A stretch of DNA of 64,000 nt from Mesorhizobium sp. CA14 (GCF_020165195.1 NZ_JAIUHR010000024.1:44114-108113), one strand, 5' to 3'; positions 8,774-16,817 are shown, numbered from the stretch's first letter. Program-made: numbers and translations. Notes: generated from the letters alone by a model not told the origin.

Positions 8774-8805
8774 GGAATTATGTCAGTACTATTGACGTAA
8801 TTTCC
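8774..8805. promoter_or_regulatory. candidate MarR operator between the MarR gene and ilvE
   Basis: Near-perfect inverted repeat: AATTATGTCA (8776-8785) and TGACGTAATT (8793-8802), one mismatch, separated by seven bases. Size and symmetry fit a MarR dimer site. It lies 20 bases upstream of the MarR ATG and overlaps the -35 region of the plus-strand promoter at 8792. Confidence 0.6.
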
Positions 8806-8820
8806 GGGCAATGATAATTT
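8792..8820 (+). promoter_or_regulatory. candidate sigma-70 promoter for ilvE
   Basis: TTGACG (8792-8797), 17-base spacer, TAATTT (8815-8820), pointing toward ilvE. The -35 box falls inside the right arm of the operator-like palindrome, so repressor binding would block it. The leader to the ilvE ATG would be about 190 bases. Confidence 0.5.
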
Positions 8821-9016
8821 TTGACAAGCTTTTCGGCGGATTGCGAACGAAAAGGCAAGTGGAAGCCGTTTTTCCGGAACTTCCTGAGTTTGCCACGAAT
8901 TGAATATCCGCCTACGCTTTCAAGCATTGGCCAACGTTTCGGGTCCTGTGGCGGGGCCGGTACGAAAAGGCTTTAAAACACAACGATTTGCGGGCGCCCG
9001 CCCGCGGGAGGTTTCC

Positions 9017-9910
9017 ATGGCATCCGTTCCCTTCGATCAATTGGACGGCTTCATCTGGATGAACGGCGAGTTCGTCAAATGGGCCGACGCCAAGATCCAC
9101 GTGCTGACCCATGGCCTGCACTATGCCAGCGCCGTCTTCGAGGGCGAGCGCGCCTATGGCGGCCAGATCTTCAAGCTGACCGAGCATAATGAGCGCCTGC
9201 ATGAATCGGCACGCCTGCTCGGCTTCAAGATCCCCTATCCGGTCGCCGAGATCGACGAGGCCTGCCGCACGCTGCTGAAGAAGCAGGGTTTCCAGGACGC
9301 CTATGTGCGCCCGATCGCCTGGCGTGGCAGCGAGCAGATGGGCGTCTCGGCGCAGAACAACCGCATCAACGTCGCCATCGCCATCTGGCAGTGGCCGAGC
9401 TATTTCGACCCCGCGCAGAAACTCAAGGGCATCCGCCTCGATGTCGCCGAATGGCGCCGGCCCGATCCGCGCACCGCGCCGTCAAAGTCGAAGGCCGCCG
9501 GCCTCTACATGATCTGCACGCTGTCCAAGCACGCCGCCGAGGCCAAGGGCTACGCCGACGCCATGATGCTCGATTGGCGCGGCCAGGTGGCGGAAGCCAC
9601 AGGCGCCAACATCTTCTTCGTCCAGGATGGCAAGATCCATACGCCGACGCCCGACTGCTTCCTCGACGGCATAACCCGCCGCACGGTGATCGGCCTGGCG
9701 AAGGACCGCGGTTTGGAAGTAATCGAGCGCGTCATCATGCCGGAGGAACTCGAAGGTTTCGAGCAGTGCTTCCTCACCGGAACCGCCGCCGAGGTCACGC
9801 CGGTTTCCGAGATCGGTCCATACCGATTCGAGGTCGGCGAGATCGCCAAGACATTGATGAATGACTATTCCGCCGCAGTGCAGCCGAAGCATGCAATCGC
9901 TGCAGAATAG
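9017..9910 (+). CDS. ilvE: branched-chain amino acid aminotransferase
   Basis: A 297-residue fold-type IV PLP enzyme that interconverts Val, Leu and Ile with their 2-oxo acids. Visible family residues: HGLHYASAVFEGERAY near residue 32, RPIAWRGSEQMG, SKSKAAGLY with the probable PLP lysine at 159, and CFLTGTAAEVTPV near the C-terminus. The start at 9017 (MASVPFDQLDG) is preceded by GGGAGG and fits the family length; the frame upstream is spurious. Divergent from the MarR-two-component operon and followed by a strong terminator. Confidence 0.95.
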   Translation: MASVPFDQLDGFIWMNGEFVKWADAKIHVLTHGLHYASAVFEGERAYGGQIFKLTEHNERLHESARLLGFKIPYPVAEIDEACRTLLKKQGFQDAYVRPIAWRGSEQMGVSAQNNRINVAIAIWQWPSYFDPAQKLKGIRLDVAEWRRPDPRTAPSKSKAAGLYMICTLSKHAAEAKGYADAMMLDWRGQVAEATGANIFFVQDGKIHTPTPDCFLDGITRRTVIGLAKDRGLEVIERVIMPEELEGFEQCFLTGTAAEVTPVSEIGPYRFEVGEIAKTLMNDYSAAVQPKHAIAAE

Positions 9911-9936
9911 CGATAGTCACAGCTTTTTTGTGCAAT

Positions 9937-9967
9937 AAGGGCGGTTTTCTAGCCGCCCCTTTTATTT
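9937..9967 (+). terminator. intrinsic terminator after ilvE
   Basis: Stem GGGCGG / CCGCCC with a short loop followed by CTTTTATTT, 27 bases after the ilvE stop. Confidence 0.8.
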
Positions 9968-10056
9968 AAGCGCCCGCGCATTTGACTTTCGAACAATTCG
10001 GCGTCTCATGATGGCGTCGGCCCGAGGAGGCTGGCGGCTATGGAGGGACTAGTTAC

Positions 10057-10362
10057 ATGGACAGCAACACGATTATTCAGATCGTTGTACAGGTAATTGC
10101 CGGCGTTATCGGTGGCCAGGCGGTTGGCGCGGCGTTCAAGCAGGCGGCGATGGGTCAACTCACCAAAATCCTCGGCGGTGCGATCGGCGGCGTCGGAGGC
10201 GCGGCCATTCTCGGCAGTTTGCTCGGCGGCGGCGTTGACGCCGCAGCGGCGGCGGGTGGCATCGGCAGCGCGCTCGACCTGAAGAACCTCCTTGGCGGCG
10301 TTGGTGGCGGCGCGATCCTGACCGGCATCATCGGCGCGGTCATGAATGCGATGAAGAAATAG
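10057..10362 (+). CDS. small glycine-rich hydrophobic protein, unknown
   Basis: 101 residues, almost entirely Gly, Ala, Ile, Leu and Val with many GGxxG patterns (AGVIGGQAVGAAF, ILGGAIGGVGGAAILG, GGVGGGAILTGIIGAV) and a short charged tail MNAMKK. There is no cleavable signal peptide; the glycine-zipper spacing suggests membrane insertion or self-association, reminiscent of small pore-forming or bacteriocin-like peptides, but no such function can be claimed. A GGAGGG box lies 12 bases upstream. It stands alone between two terminator-bearing regions. Confidence 0.7.
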   Translation: MDSNTIIQIVVQVIAGVIGGQAVGAAFKQAAMGQLTKILGGAIGGVGGAAILGSLLGGGVDAAAAAGGIGSALDLKNLLGGVGGGAILTGIIGAVMNAMKK

Positions 10363-10387
10363 GTCGGTTCTTTCGGACTTTGCCATG

Positions 10388-10481
10388 GGCGGCCTCGGCC
10401 GCCCATTCCTTTTGGAACATAGCCGGCGGCCTCGGCCGCCCATTCTTTTGGAACATGGCCGGCGGCCTCGGCCGCGCATTT
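10388..10481. repeat. tandem hairpin repeat after the glycine-rich gene
   Basis: Two and a half copies of a 36-37 bp unit (10388-10424, 10425-10460, 10461-10481). Each unit begins with a GC palindrome, GGCGGCC TC GGCCGCC, followed by an ATTC(C)TTTTGGAACAT spacer. The first stem followed by T-rich sequence could terminate the upstream gene; the duplication multiplies it. Confidence 0.8.
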
Positions 10482-10573
10482 CCTCCCGAAGTTCGGACAA
10501 TGGTGGACGAGGTTCGCCGGGCTGTCTACATCAGGGCGACACTTCGAAGGAAAGCGGCGGGGAAAGGAATGCC

Positions 10574-11215
10574 ATGGGTCAGCTCAATGCCGGTATCGTG
10601 CCGGTCACGCCGTTCCAGCAGAACTGCACCATTTTGTTCGACATGGACGACAAGACGGGCGTCGTCGTCGATCCCGGCGGCGATGTCGACAAGATACTGT
10701 CGGTGCTGAAGGACAATGCCATCAACGCCGGCGCGATCTGGATCACGCATGGTCATATCGACCATGCCGGCGGCGCGATGGAACTGAAGGACGCGCTGGG
10801 CATCGACATTATCGGCCCGCACGAGGCCGACAAGCCCCTGCTTGCCAATCTCGAGAACCAGGCCAAGCGTTTTGGCCTGACCGATCCGGTGCGCAATTGC
10901 GTGCCCGACCGTTTTCTGACGGAAGGCGAGGTCGTGTCCTTCGGCAGCCATCGGTTCGAGGTGCTGCATTGCCCGGGGCATGCGCCGGGCCATGTCGTCT
11001 ACTACAACCGAGCGGCCAAATTCGCGCATGTCGGCGACGTGCTGTTTCGCGGCTCGATCGGGCGCACCGATCTGCCCGGCGGCGACCACGCCGCGCTGAT
11101 CGCCTCGATCAAGGAAAAGCTTCTGCCGCTTGGCGACGACATAGGTTTCATCTGCGGCCATGGCCCGGGCAGCCGTTTTGGCGATGAACGGCGGACCAAT
11201 CCCTTTCTGACCTGA
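10574..11215 (+). CDS. metallo-beta-lactamase-fold hydrolase, YcbL / glyoxalase II-like
   Basis: 213 residues with the binuclear-metal motif THGHIDHAGG (His59, His61, Asp63, His64), downstream HCPGHAPGHV, HVGDVLFRGSIGRTDLPGGD and the final FICGHGPGS histidine. The short form lacking the glyoxalase II C-terminal domain fits the YcbL-like group, thought to hydrolyse thioesters such as S-lactoylglutathione; the exact substrate is inferred. ATG at 10574 has an AAAGGAA ribosome-binding site and matches the family start; the frame extends upstream only through the hairpin repeats. Confidence 0.88.
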   Translation: MGQLNAGIVPVTPFQQNCTILFDMDDKTGVVVDPGGDVDKILSVLKDNAINAGAIWITHGHIDHAGGAMELKDALGIDIIGPHEADKPLLANLENQAKRFGLTDPVRNCVPDRFLTEGEVVSFGSHRFEVLHCPGHAPGHVVYYNRAAKFAHVGDVLFRGSIGRTDLPGGDHAALIASIKEKLLPLGDDIGFICGHGPGSRFGDERRTNPFLT

Positions 11216-11225
11216 CCTTCAAAAA

Positions 11226-11256
11226 GAAAAGCGCCGCTGGGGGGCGGCGCTTTTCT
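11226..11256. terminator. bidirectional intrinsic terminator
   Basis: Stem GAAAAGCGCCGC (11226-11237) / GCGGCGCTTTTC (11244-11255), with A-run on one side and T-run on the other. It can serve both the plus-strand hydrolase gene and the convergent BA14K gene. Confidence 0.85.
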
Positions 11257-11287
11257 TGGGCAGGGAACCCAGGCGATGTTCGACGGG

Positions 11288-11698
11288 TCAGTTGGCGACG
11301 CAGAAATGCTGAGCGCCGTCACTGCCGGTGAAGGTGCCGGTCCGCGAATTGAAGCTGCGGTAGCGGTCCGAACAATACTCGTACCAGCCGCGGGTCCACG
11401 GTTCGGCGTAGCGGTCGGCGTAGACGACGCGGGGCTGCTCAACGTAGTAGCGGCGCACCGGCCGGTCGACATAATAGTCGTCACCATAGGCCGGTTCGTA
11501 ATAGCGCGGCCCGGGGTTGCTCAGCGCGCTGCCGATCAGGGCGCCGGCCGCAAGGCCGACAACGCCGGCGGCGAGAGCGTCGCCGCCATGGTGACGATGG
11601 TGCCAGCGCCAGTCGTCGGCATTGGCCGCTGAGAAGGTGGCCAGGGTGGTCGCGGCAATGCCAACGCTCAGGATGGAAGTCTTGAGAAAACGGTTCAT
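11288..11698 (-). CDS. BA14K-family exported protein
   Basis: 136 residues. A signal peptide (MNRFLKTSILSVGIAATTLA, cleavage near SAANADD), a His/Gly-rich segment, a hydrophobic GVVGLAAGALIGSAL helix, a Tyr/Arg-rich middle and the BA14K signature at the C-terminus: YCSDRYRSFNSRTGTFTG with a final HFCVAN. The founding Brucella BA14K is an immunoreactive, lectin-like surface protein. ATG at 11698 has an AAGGAG box. Likely anchored to or secreted across the inner membrane; ligand unknown. Confidence 0.87.
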   Translation of the reverse strand: MNRFLKTSILSVGIAATTLATFSAANADDWRWHHRHHGGDALAAGVVGLAAGALIGSALSNPGPRYYEPAYGDDYYVDRPVRRYYVEQPRVVYADRYAEPWTRGWYEYCSDRYRSFNSRTGTFTGSDGAQHFCVAN

Positions 11699-11912
11699 TT
11701 TCGGTCTCCTTCGCGCCGGCCCGCGCATTTTTCAGCGGATACGGACCGGCTTTAGCAAAAATTAATAGAAGACCGTGGCTGAACGGAGGCTGAACGGAAT
11801 CGGCAAAAACGATTTTTCGCGGCTTGGCGATTTCGAGGCTTGGGCACAACCTTGTGCCGGGCGGGAGCGGTCCCGCCTCAAATAGCCTCCGTCGGACCCG
11901 TCGTGAGCCGGC

Positions 11913-12021
11913 CTAAAGCGCGTCGCAATCTTTCAGATTCGCTCCATGCGCTTTAGGTTCTTGATTTGGCGCATGTCTTTAATCCCGAAACCGGTTCCCA
12001 CTTTCGGGAGACATGCTTTAG
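11913..12021. repeat. paired palindromic intergenic repeat
   Basis: Two hairpins side by side. The first (11913-11957) has arms CTAAAGCGC / GCGCTTTAG with an inner AATCT/AGATT stem. The second (11970-12016) has arms GCATGTCT / AGACATGC and inner TCCCGAAA / TTTCGGGA around ACCGGTTCCCAC. Both belong to short repeats common in rhizobial intergenic DNA. The element ends inside the stop codon of the cold-shock gene. Confidence 0.78.
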
Positions 12022-12230
12022 CCGATCGACAGATTGACGGCCTTCGGACCCTTGCCGCGCTTGTCCGGCTCGGTGTCGAATGTCACTTTCTGCCCATCCT
12101 CAAGACCGGGAAGGCCCGACGCCTGCACGGCCGAAATGTGGACGAAGACATCCTTCGCGCCATCATCGGGCGTGATGAAGCCGAAGCCCTTGGCATGGTT
12201 GAAGAATTTGACGGTGCCGGTCTGCGGCAT
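12018..12230 (-). CDS. cold-shock protein (copy 1)
   Basis: A 70-residue CspA-family OB-fold protein: TGTVKFFNHAKGFGFITPDD with RNP1-like KGFGFI, and DVFVHISAV as RNP2. It binds single-stranded RNA/DNA and works as an RNA chaperone. ATG at 12230 has AAGGAG. It is a close paralogue of the next gene on the same strand, from which it is separated by that gene's terminator, so each is probably transcribed alone. Confidence 0.95.
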   Translation of the reverse strand: MPQTGTVKFFNHAKGFGFITPDDGAKDVFVHISAVQASGLPGLEDGQKVTFDTEPDKRGKGPKAVNLSIG

Positions 12231-12356
12231 GGGAAACTCCTTTGATCCCATCAAGTCAAGTCTCGGGCCGGCAAACTGCCCGAGAGGAAATTTGTCCTTT
12301 ATTTTAGCGCTATCGGCAAGAGAAAGTTTTCGCCTGCCGATCCAAGCATTTGCGCG

Positions 12357-12391
12357 CAAAAAAGGCGCGACCGTTTCGGCCGCGCCTTCGC
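12357..12391 (-). terminator. intrinsic terminator after cold-shock gene 2
   Basis: On the minus strand, stem GGCGCGGCC... / ...GGTCGCGCC followed by TTTTTT, about 75 bases after the stop of the second cold-shock gene. Confidence 0.78.
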
Positions 12392-12465
12392 AATTCAGGC
12401 CTGTCCAGAAGCCGGTTCATGACCTGCCGCACCGTTGCGTCCGCAAGGACAGGCCGGTCCGGCGA

Positions 12466-12678
12466 TCAGGCGGCGCGCAGGTTGACCGCCTTCGGGCCTT
12501 TGCCCATGCGGTCCGGCTCGACGTCGAAGGTGACCTTCTGGCCGTCGACCAACGTGCGCAGGCCGGAAGCCTCGATCGCCGAGATGTGGACGAACACGTC
12601 CTTGGCGCCGCCATCCGGCGTGATGAAGCCGAAGCCTTTGGTGGCATTGAAGAACTTTACGGTACCGGTCTGGGCCAT
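12466..12678 (-). CDS. cold-shock protein (copy 2)
   Basis: 70 residues, MAQTGTVKFFNATKGFGF then DVFVHISAIEASGLRTL, differing from copy 1 at scattered positions (for example Asn-Ala-Thr for Asn-His-Ala after KFF). The ATG at 12678 has GAAGGAG. A good minus-strand promoter about 210 bases upstream implies a long leader of the kind that makes cspA mRNA temperature-responsive. Confidence 0.95.
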   Translation of the reverse strand: MAQTGTVKFFNATKGFGFITPDGGAKDVFVHISAIEASGLRTLVDGQKVTFDVEPDRMGKGPKAVNLRAA

Positions 12679-13129
12679 TGGGGAAAACTCCTTCACCCGT
12701 GTCAGTCTTGTGGTTCGCCCGCTGCCTCGCGCCTTGGGCAAATCCCGGTGGTTGCTTCGGCGGTCATGCATTCGCGCATGGTCAAACCCCCCGCCGAAAA
12801 ACGGGGTTGTCAGAGATTCACACTTATCGGGGAAAGGTCGTCCAAAACGTTCCGCTCTCCGGGTCGCAAATGCCCGAACGTGATTTTTATTACACGGAAA
12901 CGTGATGGTTGCAAGACGACGCTCGCGGGCGGCCTGCGGCGCGTCCAACGCTGGGGCTTCGATAGAACCCGTGCCACCGCGGGTCATCGGCCAGAGGCGG
13001 GCCAAGCATAGGCCAGAATGAAGGTGGCGACGACGGGTTCCGCGGCTCCACAAACGACAGTTGCGTTTACCGCGCACGATGCGAGGATACCGCGAGCCGG
13101 CACCACGCGCCGGGACGGAGGAGGGGTGT
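12679..13129. other. intergenic region between cold-shock gene 2 and the Kazal gene
   Basis: No gene is supported here. The left part is the long leader and promoter of cold-shock gene 2. The right part, 12920-13129, holds only the ribosome-binding site (GGAGGAGG, 13118-13125) of the Kazal lipoprotein. Confidence 0.6.
12887..12914 (-). promoter_or_regulatory. candidate promoter for cold-shock gene 2, long leader
   Basis: On the minus strand TTGCAA (12914-12909), 16-base spacer, TAATAA (12892-12887). The predicted transcript would start near 12880 and have a leader of about 200 bases before the ATG at 12678, containing a GC-rich hairpin around 12788-12808. Confidence 0.55.
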
Positions 13130-13519
13130 ATGCGGTTTCTTGCGGTGTCACGGCAGGGCGTTGTCGTTTTCATGCTGTCGGCGCTGCTGGCGGCCTGCAC
13201 CGTCGTCGTCGACGATGGCCCGCGCCCGCGGCCGCCCCGGCCGCATCCGCAGCTCTGCACCATGCGGTATCAACCGGTCTGTGCTCGGCGCGGCGGCGAC
13301 CGGCAGACCTTTGCCAATGCCTGCCTGGCTGAAAGGGAAGGCTACCGCGTTGTGCGAGAGGGTGCTTGCCGCGACGGCGGTGGTGGTGGCGAACAAGCCT
13401 TCTGCACGCGCGAATACGCGCCGGTCTGCGCGAGGCGCCATGGGCAAATGCGCACCTTCCCGAACGCATGCGAGGCACGCGCGGCGGACTATCGCATCGT
13501 CGGCGACGGGCCGTGCTGA
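13130..13519 (+). CDS. lipoprotein with two Kazal-type inhibitor domains
   Basis: 129 residues: signal sequence ending in a lipobox LLAAC (Cys about 23), a Pro/Arg/His-rich linker, then two Kazal-like repeats. Each repeat has the spacing C-x5-PVCARR...T-F-x-N-A-C-x-A and a closing GxC: LCTMRYQPVCARR...ANACLAERE...GAC and FCTREYAPVCARR...PNACEARA...GPC. Such domains inhibit serine proteases by presenting a loop between the first cysteines. The protein would sit on the outer or inner membrane facing the periplasm. Start supported by a GGAGGAGG box. Confidence 0.85.
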   Translation: MRFLAVSRQGVVVFMLSALLAACTVVVDDGPRPRPPRPHPQLCTMRYQPVCARRGGDRQTFANACLAEREGYRVVREGACRDGGGGGEQAFCTREYAPVCARRHGQMRTFPNACEARAADYRIVGDGPC

Positions 13520-13690
13520 GACGACCGCGGAGTCCATCCCCGCAAATGGCCACCGCGACGTGCGCTGACGCTTTGTCTTGAATCTCTTGTCCGCATGGCT
13601 TAGGTCCGGCGGACCAACAAATACGGCAGGTTTCCCATTAACAAAGATCGCAGAAGAGCGGCAAACGCCGGTGGCAGGCCAGGTGGCTCG

Positions 13691-15346
13691 GTGAACCCGC
13701 TCGATCCTTATGTGCAAAAGGCGCTGCAACTGCACCAGGCCGGCCGGCGGCAAGAGGCCGAGGCGCTCTATCGGCAGGTCCTGGGGCAGCAGCCGAACCA
13801 TGCCGCTGCGCTGCATTTCCTCGGACTGCTGCTGCACCAGACCGGCAGGAGCGAGGAAGGGCTCGATCTCATCGAGCAGTCGGTGACGCTGCAGCCCGAG
13901 AATGCCGACTTCCTCAACAATATGGGCACGGTCATGCGCGACCTCGGGCGCGTCGCCGCCGCGGTCGATTTTTTCCGCGGCGCCGTGGATATCCGGCCGG
14001 ACCAGCTGGCCGCGCGCGACAATCTCGGTTCGTCGCTGAAGCAACTCGGCCAGTTCGACGCGGCCGAGGAGATCTACCGCGGCACCATCGGCCGCAACCC
14101 GTTCCATGTCCGTGCGCGCATCGGCCTTGCCGAGACGATGCAGGAAGCCGGGCGGCTGGATGAGGCGATCAAGCTGTTCAGCGAGGCGCTGTCGATCCGG
14201 CCGAAGGACGCCGAGCTTCTCTACGGGCTGGGCGTCGCGATGATGGAGAAGGGCAAGCTAGACGAGGCGGCCGACCGCGCCCGCCAGGCGCTGGCGATCG
14301 CCCCGAACATGGCCAAGGCCTGGCTGCTGCTCACGCAGGTCAAACGCCAAACCGAGCGCGACAAGGAGCTTGCCGGCATGGAGGCCGAGCATGCCAAGGC
14401 GCCGCAAGGCAGCCTCGCGCGCATGCAGCTCTCCTTCGGGCTGGGCAAAGTCAACGACGACCTCAAGGATTATGGCCGCGCCTTCGACTATTTCGCCGAG
14501 GGCAATGCCATCCGCCGCAAGGTGATCGACTACGATCCCGCGCGCACGCGCGACGAATTCGAGGCGATGAAGGCGGCTTTCGACACAGCCTTCTTCGAGC
14601 AGCACAGGCCAAGCGGCATTTCCGACGACACGCCGATCTTCGTCGTCGGCATGCCGCGTTCCGGCACCACGCTGGTCGAGCAGATCATCGCCAGCCATCC
14701 GCAGGTTTTCGGCGCGGGCGAGTTGAACATCCTCAAGACGGCCGTCGCTAAGCAGTTTCCGATGAGCATGCCGGGCGGCTTCCCCGCCGGGATCGCCGAC
14801 ATGCCCGACAAGGCCTTCGCCGAGGCGGGCCAGGCCTATCTCGAAATGCTGCATAGCCGCTATCCGGGCTACCGCCATGTCACCGACAAGATGCCGGGCA
14901 ACTTCCTTCTGGTGGGCTTCCTGCACATGATGCTGCCGAAGGCCAAGATCGTCCATTGCGCGCGCGATGCGGCGGCCACGTGCCTGTCGATCTTCAAGGT
15001 GCATTTCCGCGGCGACAGCCACCGCTACGGCTACGACCTCGGCGAGCTCGCCGATTTCCATAACCTCTACACCGACATCATGGCGCATTGGCACAAGGTG
15101 CTGCCGGGCGTCGTGCATGATGTTCGCTATGAGGATTTCGTCGCCGACCAGGAAGGGCAGACACGGGCGCTGATGGCGTATCTCGGCCTGCCCTGGGACG
15201 ACAAGGTGCTGTCATTCCACGAGACGGACCGGCCGGTGCGCACCGCTTCCGCCGCGCAGGTGCGCCAGCCGATGTATCAGGGCTCCGTCGATCTGTGGAA
15301 GCGGTATGGGGACCGGCTGAAGCCGCTGCTCGACAAGCTGGGCTGA
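13691..15346 (+). CDS. TPR-repeat sulfotransferase
   Basis: 551 residues. The first 300 are about seven tetratricopeptide repeats (for example EAEALYRQVLGQQPNHAAAL). The C-terminal part is a sulfotransferase: 5'-phosphosulfate loop VVGMPRSGTTLVEQIIASHP at 318-337 and the 3'-phosphate-binding segment KIVHCARDAAATCLSIF. The family moves sulfate from PAPS to protein tyrosines or carbohydrates; the acceptor here is unknown. The start is a GTG at 13691 with AGGTGG upstream. No PAPS-making genes are in the window. Confidence 0.88.
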   Translation: MNPLDPYVQKALQLHQAGRRQEAEALYRQVLGQQPNHAAALHFLGLLLHQTGRSEEGLDLIEQSVTLQPENADFLNNMGTVMRDLGRVAAAVDFFRGAVDIRPDQLAARDNLGSSLKQLGQFDAAEEIYRGTIGRNPFHVRARIGLAETMQEAGRLDEAIKLFSEALSIRPKDAELLYGLGVAMMEKGKLDEAADRARQALAIAPNMAKAWLLLTQVKRQTERDKELAGMEAEHAKAPQGSLARMQLSFGLGKVNDDLKDYGRAFDYFAEGNAIRRKVIDYDPARTRDEFEAMKAAFDTAFFEQHRPSGISDDTPIFVVGMPRSGTTLVEQIIASHPQVFGAGELNILKTAVAKQFPMSMPGGFPAGIADMPDKAFAEAGQAYLEMLHSRYPGYRHVTDKMPGNFLLVGFLHMMLPKAKIVHCARDAAATCLSIFKVHFRGDSHRYGYDLGELADFHNLYTDIMAHWHKVLPGVVHDVRYEDFVADQEGQTRALMAYLGLPWDDKVLSFHETDRPVRTASAAQVRQPMYQGSVDLWKRYGDRLKPLLDKLG

Positions 15347-15347
15347 T

Positions 15348-15375
15348 ATTGAGGTGAGGCCGGCCTGACCTCAAT
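15348..15375. repeat. short palindrome after the sulfotransferase gene
   Basis: A 28-base dyad with one mismatch, arms ATTGAGGTGAGGCC / GGCCTGACCTCAAT. The ends are nearly the same as those of the larger element at 53786-53906, as if this were a core-less version. It probably forms a terminator-like stem between two convergent genes. Confidence 0.75.
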
Positions 15376-15401
15376 CTCAACCCAGCTTGGAGCCGAGTTC
15401 C

Positions 15402-15755
15402 TTAAAGCTCGATGAAAGGCTGGAAGCCGCCGAAGATCATGCGCTTGCCGTCGAACGGCATGGCAGACCAGTCCATCTTGAGACGCTCATCGGCTATCAC
15501 CTTGGCCATGACCGCGTCGCGGCTCTGTCTGGATTCGTAAACGACCCAGGAGAAGATGACGACCTCGTCGTCCTTCGCCTGCACGGCGCGCGGGAACGAG
15601 GTCAGCTCGCCATAGGGCACATCGTCGCCGACGCATTCGACATAGGCGAGCGCGCCGTGCTCCATCCAGACGGCGCCGGCGTTCTCAGCCATTTTCTTGT
15701 ACGCATCGAGATTTGCCTTCGGCACGGCAAGTACGAAACCATCGACATAGGACAT
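15402..15755 (-). CDS. DUF1428 (YbaA-like) protein
   Basis: 117 residues, MSYVDGFVLAVPKANLDAYK then HGALAYVECVGDDVP, FSWVVYESRQSRDAVMAKV and MPFDGKRMIFGGFQP: the complete DUF1428 pattern, a dimeric alpha/beta-barrel fold related to antibiotic-monooxygenase-like proteins. No function is established. It is followed by (upstream on the same strand) a VOC protein; the two are separated by about 100 bases. Confidence 0.9.
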   Translation of the reverse strand: MSYVDGFVLAVPKANLDAYKKMAENAGAVWMEHGALAYVECVGDDVPYGELTSFPRAVQAKDDEVVIFSWVVYESRQSRDAVMAKVIADERLKMDWSAMPFDGKRMIFGGFQPFIEL

Positions 15756-15864
15756 GGTGGTTCTCCTCTTTGCTGAAATCGGGCGCCGGGCCGGCGGGGG
15801 TGCGACCCGGCGCGAGTGAGCGCGTCGTGCCCGCCATTGACGGGCGCCGCTGCTCGCTAGGAAA

Positions 15865-16281
15865 TCACTTCACCGGCGCATTCATCGCCCAGGCGACGCC
15901 GAAGGGGTCTTTCACCTGGCCCCAGCGATCGCCCCAGAACATCACCTGCAGCGGCGTGACGACCTCGCAGCCGGCATCCACCGCGCGCTTCCACCAGGCA
16001 TCGATGTCGTCGCTGCCGAGATGAAGCTGCAGCGTATAGCCCTGTGCCGCCTGGTGCGGATGGCCGTGTTCGGGATAGGCATCGCCCAGCATCAGCGTCG
16101 AGCCGTTGACGTAGAGATGGATGTGCATGGTGCGGCCCTTGTCGTCCGGCGGATAGGCGAACACTTCCTCGGCGCCGAAAGCCTTCTTGTAGAATTCGGC
16201 GGCCTTGATGGCGCCGTCGACCTGCAGGTAGGGGGTCAATCCGCCAAGGACCTTGGCGCGGGGCGGGGTCTGGTCGTTCAT
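15865..16281 (-). CDS. VOC-family (PhnB-like / glyoxalase-bleomycin-resistance fold) protein
   Basis: 138 residues, LGGLTPYLQVDGAIKAAEFY at the start, then MHIHLYVNGSTLMLGD and a C-terminal WGDRWGQVKDPFGVAWAM, typical of PhnB-like members of the vicinal-oxygen-chelate superfamily. Metal ligands of true glyoxalases are not all evident, so the reaction is unassigned. Start at 16281 has AGAGGA; an upstream-extended frame is not family-like. Confidence 0.87.
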   Translation of the reverse strand: MNDQTPPRAKVLGGLTPYLQVDGAIKAAEFYKKAFGAEEVFAYPPDDKGRTMHIHLYVNGSTLMLGDAYPEHGHPHQAAQGYTLQLHLGSDDIDAWWKRAVDAGCEVVTPLQVMFWGDRWGQVKDPFGVAWAMNAPVK

Positions 16282-16330
16282 TCTCGTGTTCCTCTTCACG
16301 GGGTTTGATCTGGCTTGCGGCCTCGGGCGC

Positions 16331-16425
16331 TTCACCGTTTCACGGAACCGGCGAACCGCCCCTGTTTTTTCATTTCTACGCAATTCCAAACGGAAAACCG
16401 TTTCACGGTTTTCCTGGAATTGCTC
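16331..16425. repeat. dispersed repeat, copy A (partner at 55127)
   Basis: Begins TTCACCGTTTCACGGAA and ends TTTTCCTGGAATTGCTC; the same blocks recur in the same order at 55127-55219. It can fold because GAATTGC / GCAATTC and GGAAAACCG-type arms are complementary. A common short intergenic repeat in rhizobia, no coding capacity. Confidence 0.8.
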
Positions 16426-16543
16426 CGAGGACGGATGAGGCGGTGGTGATCCTACATGCCTGACGAAAAATCTTTAGGGGGCCGGTCCCCGACGGTCCGG
16501 ACAATCGGCGGGACCAGGAAACAATCGCATTGAAGGCGCTGTT

Positions 16544-16726
16544 TTATATGACCTTCGCGGAGAAGGTGGCGGCGCGGCGGCTTTCGCGTGTTTCGAAAAT
16601 CTCCGGAAAGCCGATGTCCTTGCGCAGTTCGGCCGGCAGCGAAAGCAGGATGCGCTCGCTGCGGTGACGGGCGCGCGCCTGGGCATACCGGTTGGCAAGA
16701 CGGCCGATGGATGACAGTACCGACAT
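16544..16726 (-). CDS. small DUF1127-like protein
   Basis: 60 residues, MSVLSSIGRLANRYAQARAR then RILLSLPAELRKDIGFPEI. The spacing of the LxxLP..L.KDIG motif matches DUF1127 proteins, small basic proteins abundant in rhizobia; some Agrobacterium members affect phosphate and carbon metabolism through RNA. Start at 16726 has a GGGAGAGA box. The C-terminal tail (ETRESRRAATFSAKVI) is longer than in the smallest family members. Confidence 0.7.
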   Translation of the reverse strand: MSVLSSIGRLANRYAQARARHRSERILLSLPAELRKDIGFPEIFETRESRRAATFSAKVI

Positions 16727-16817
16727 GATGTCTCTCCCTGTTGATGCCGGCATCATCGTGTCGGCATCCCAAGGACGAGGCGGCAATCGGCGATCCGACA
16801 GGTCGCCTCGATTTTTT

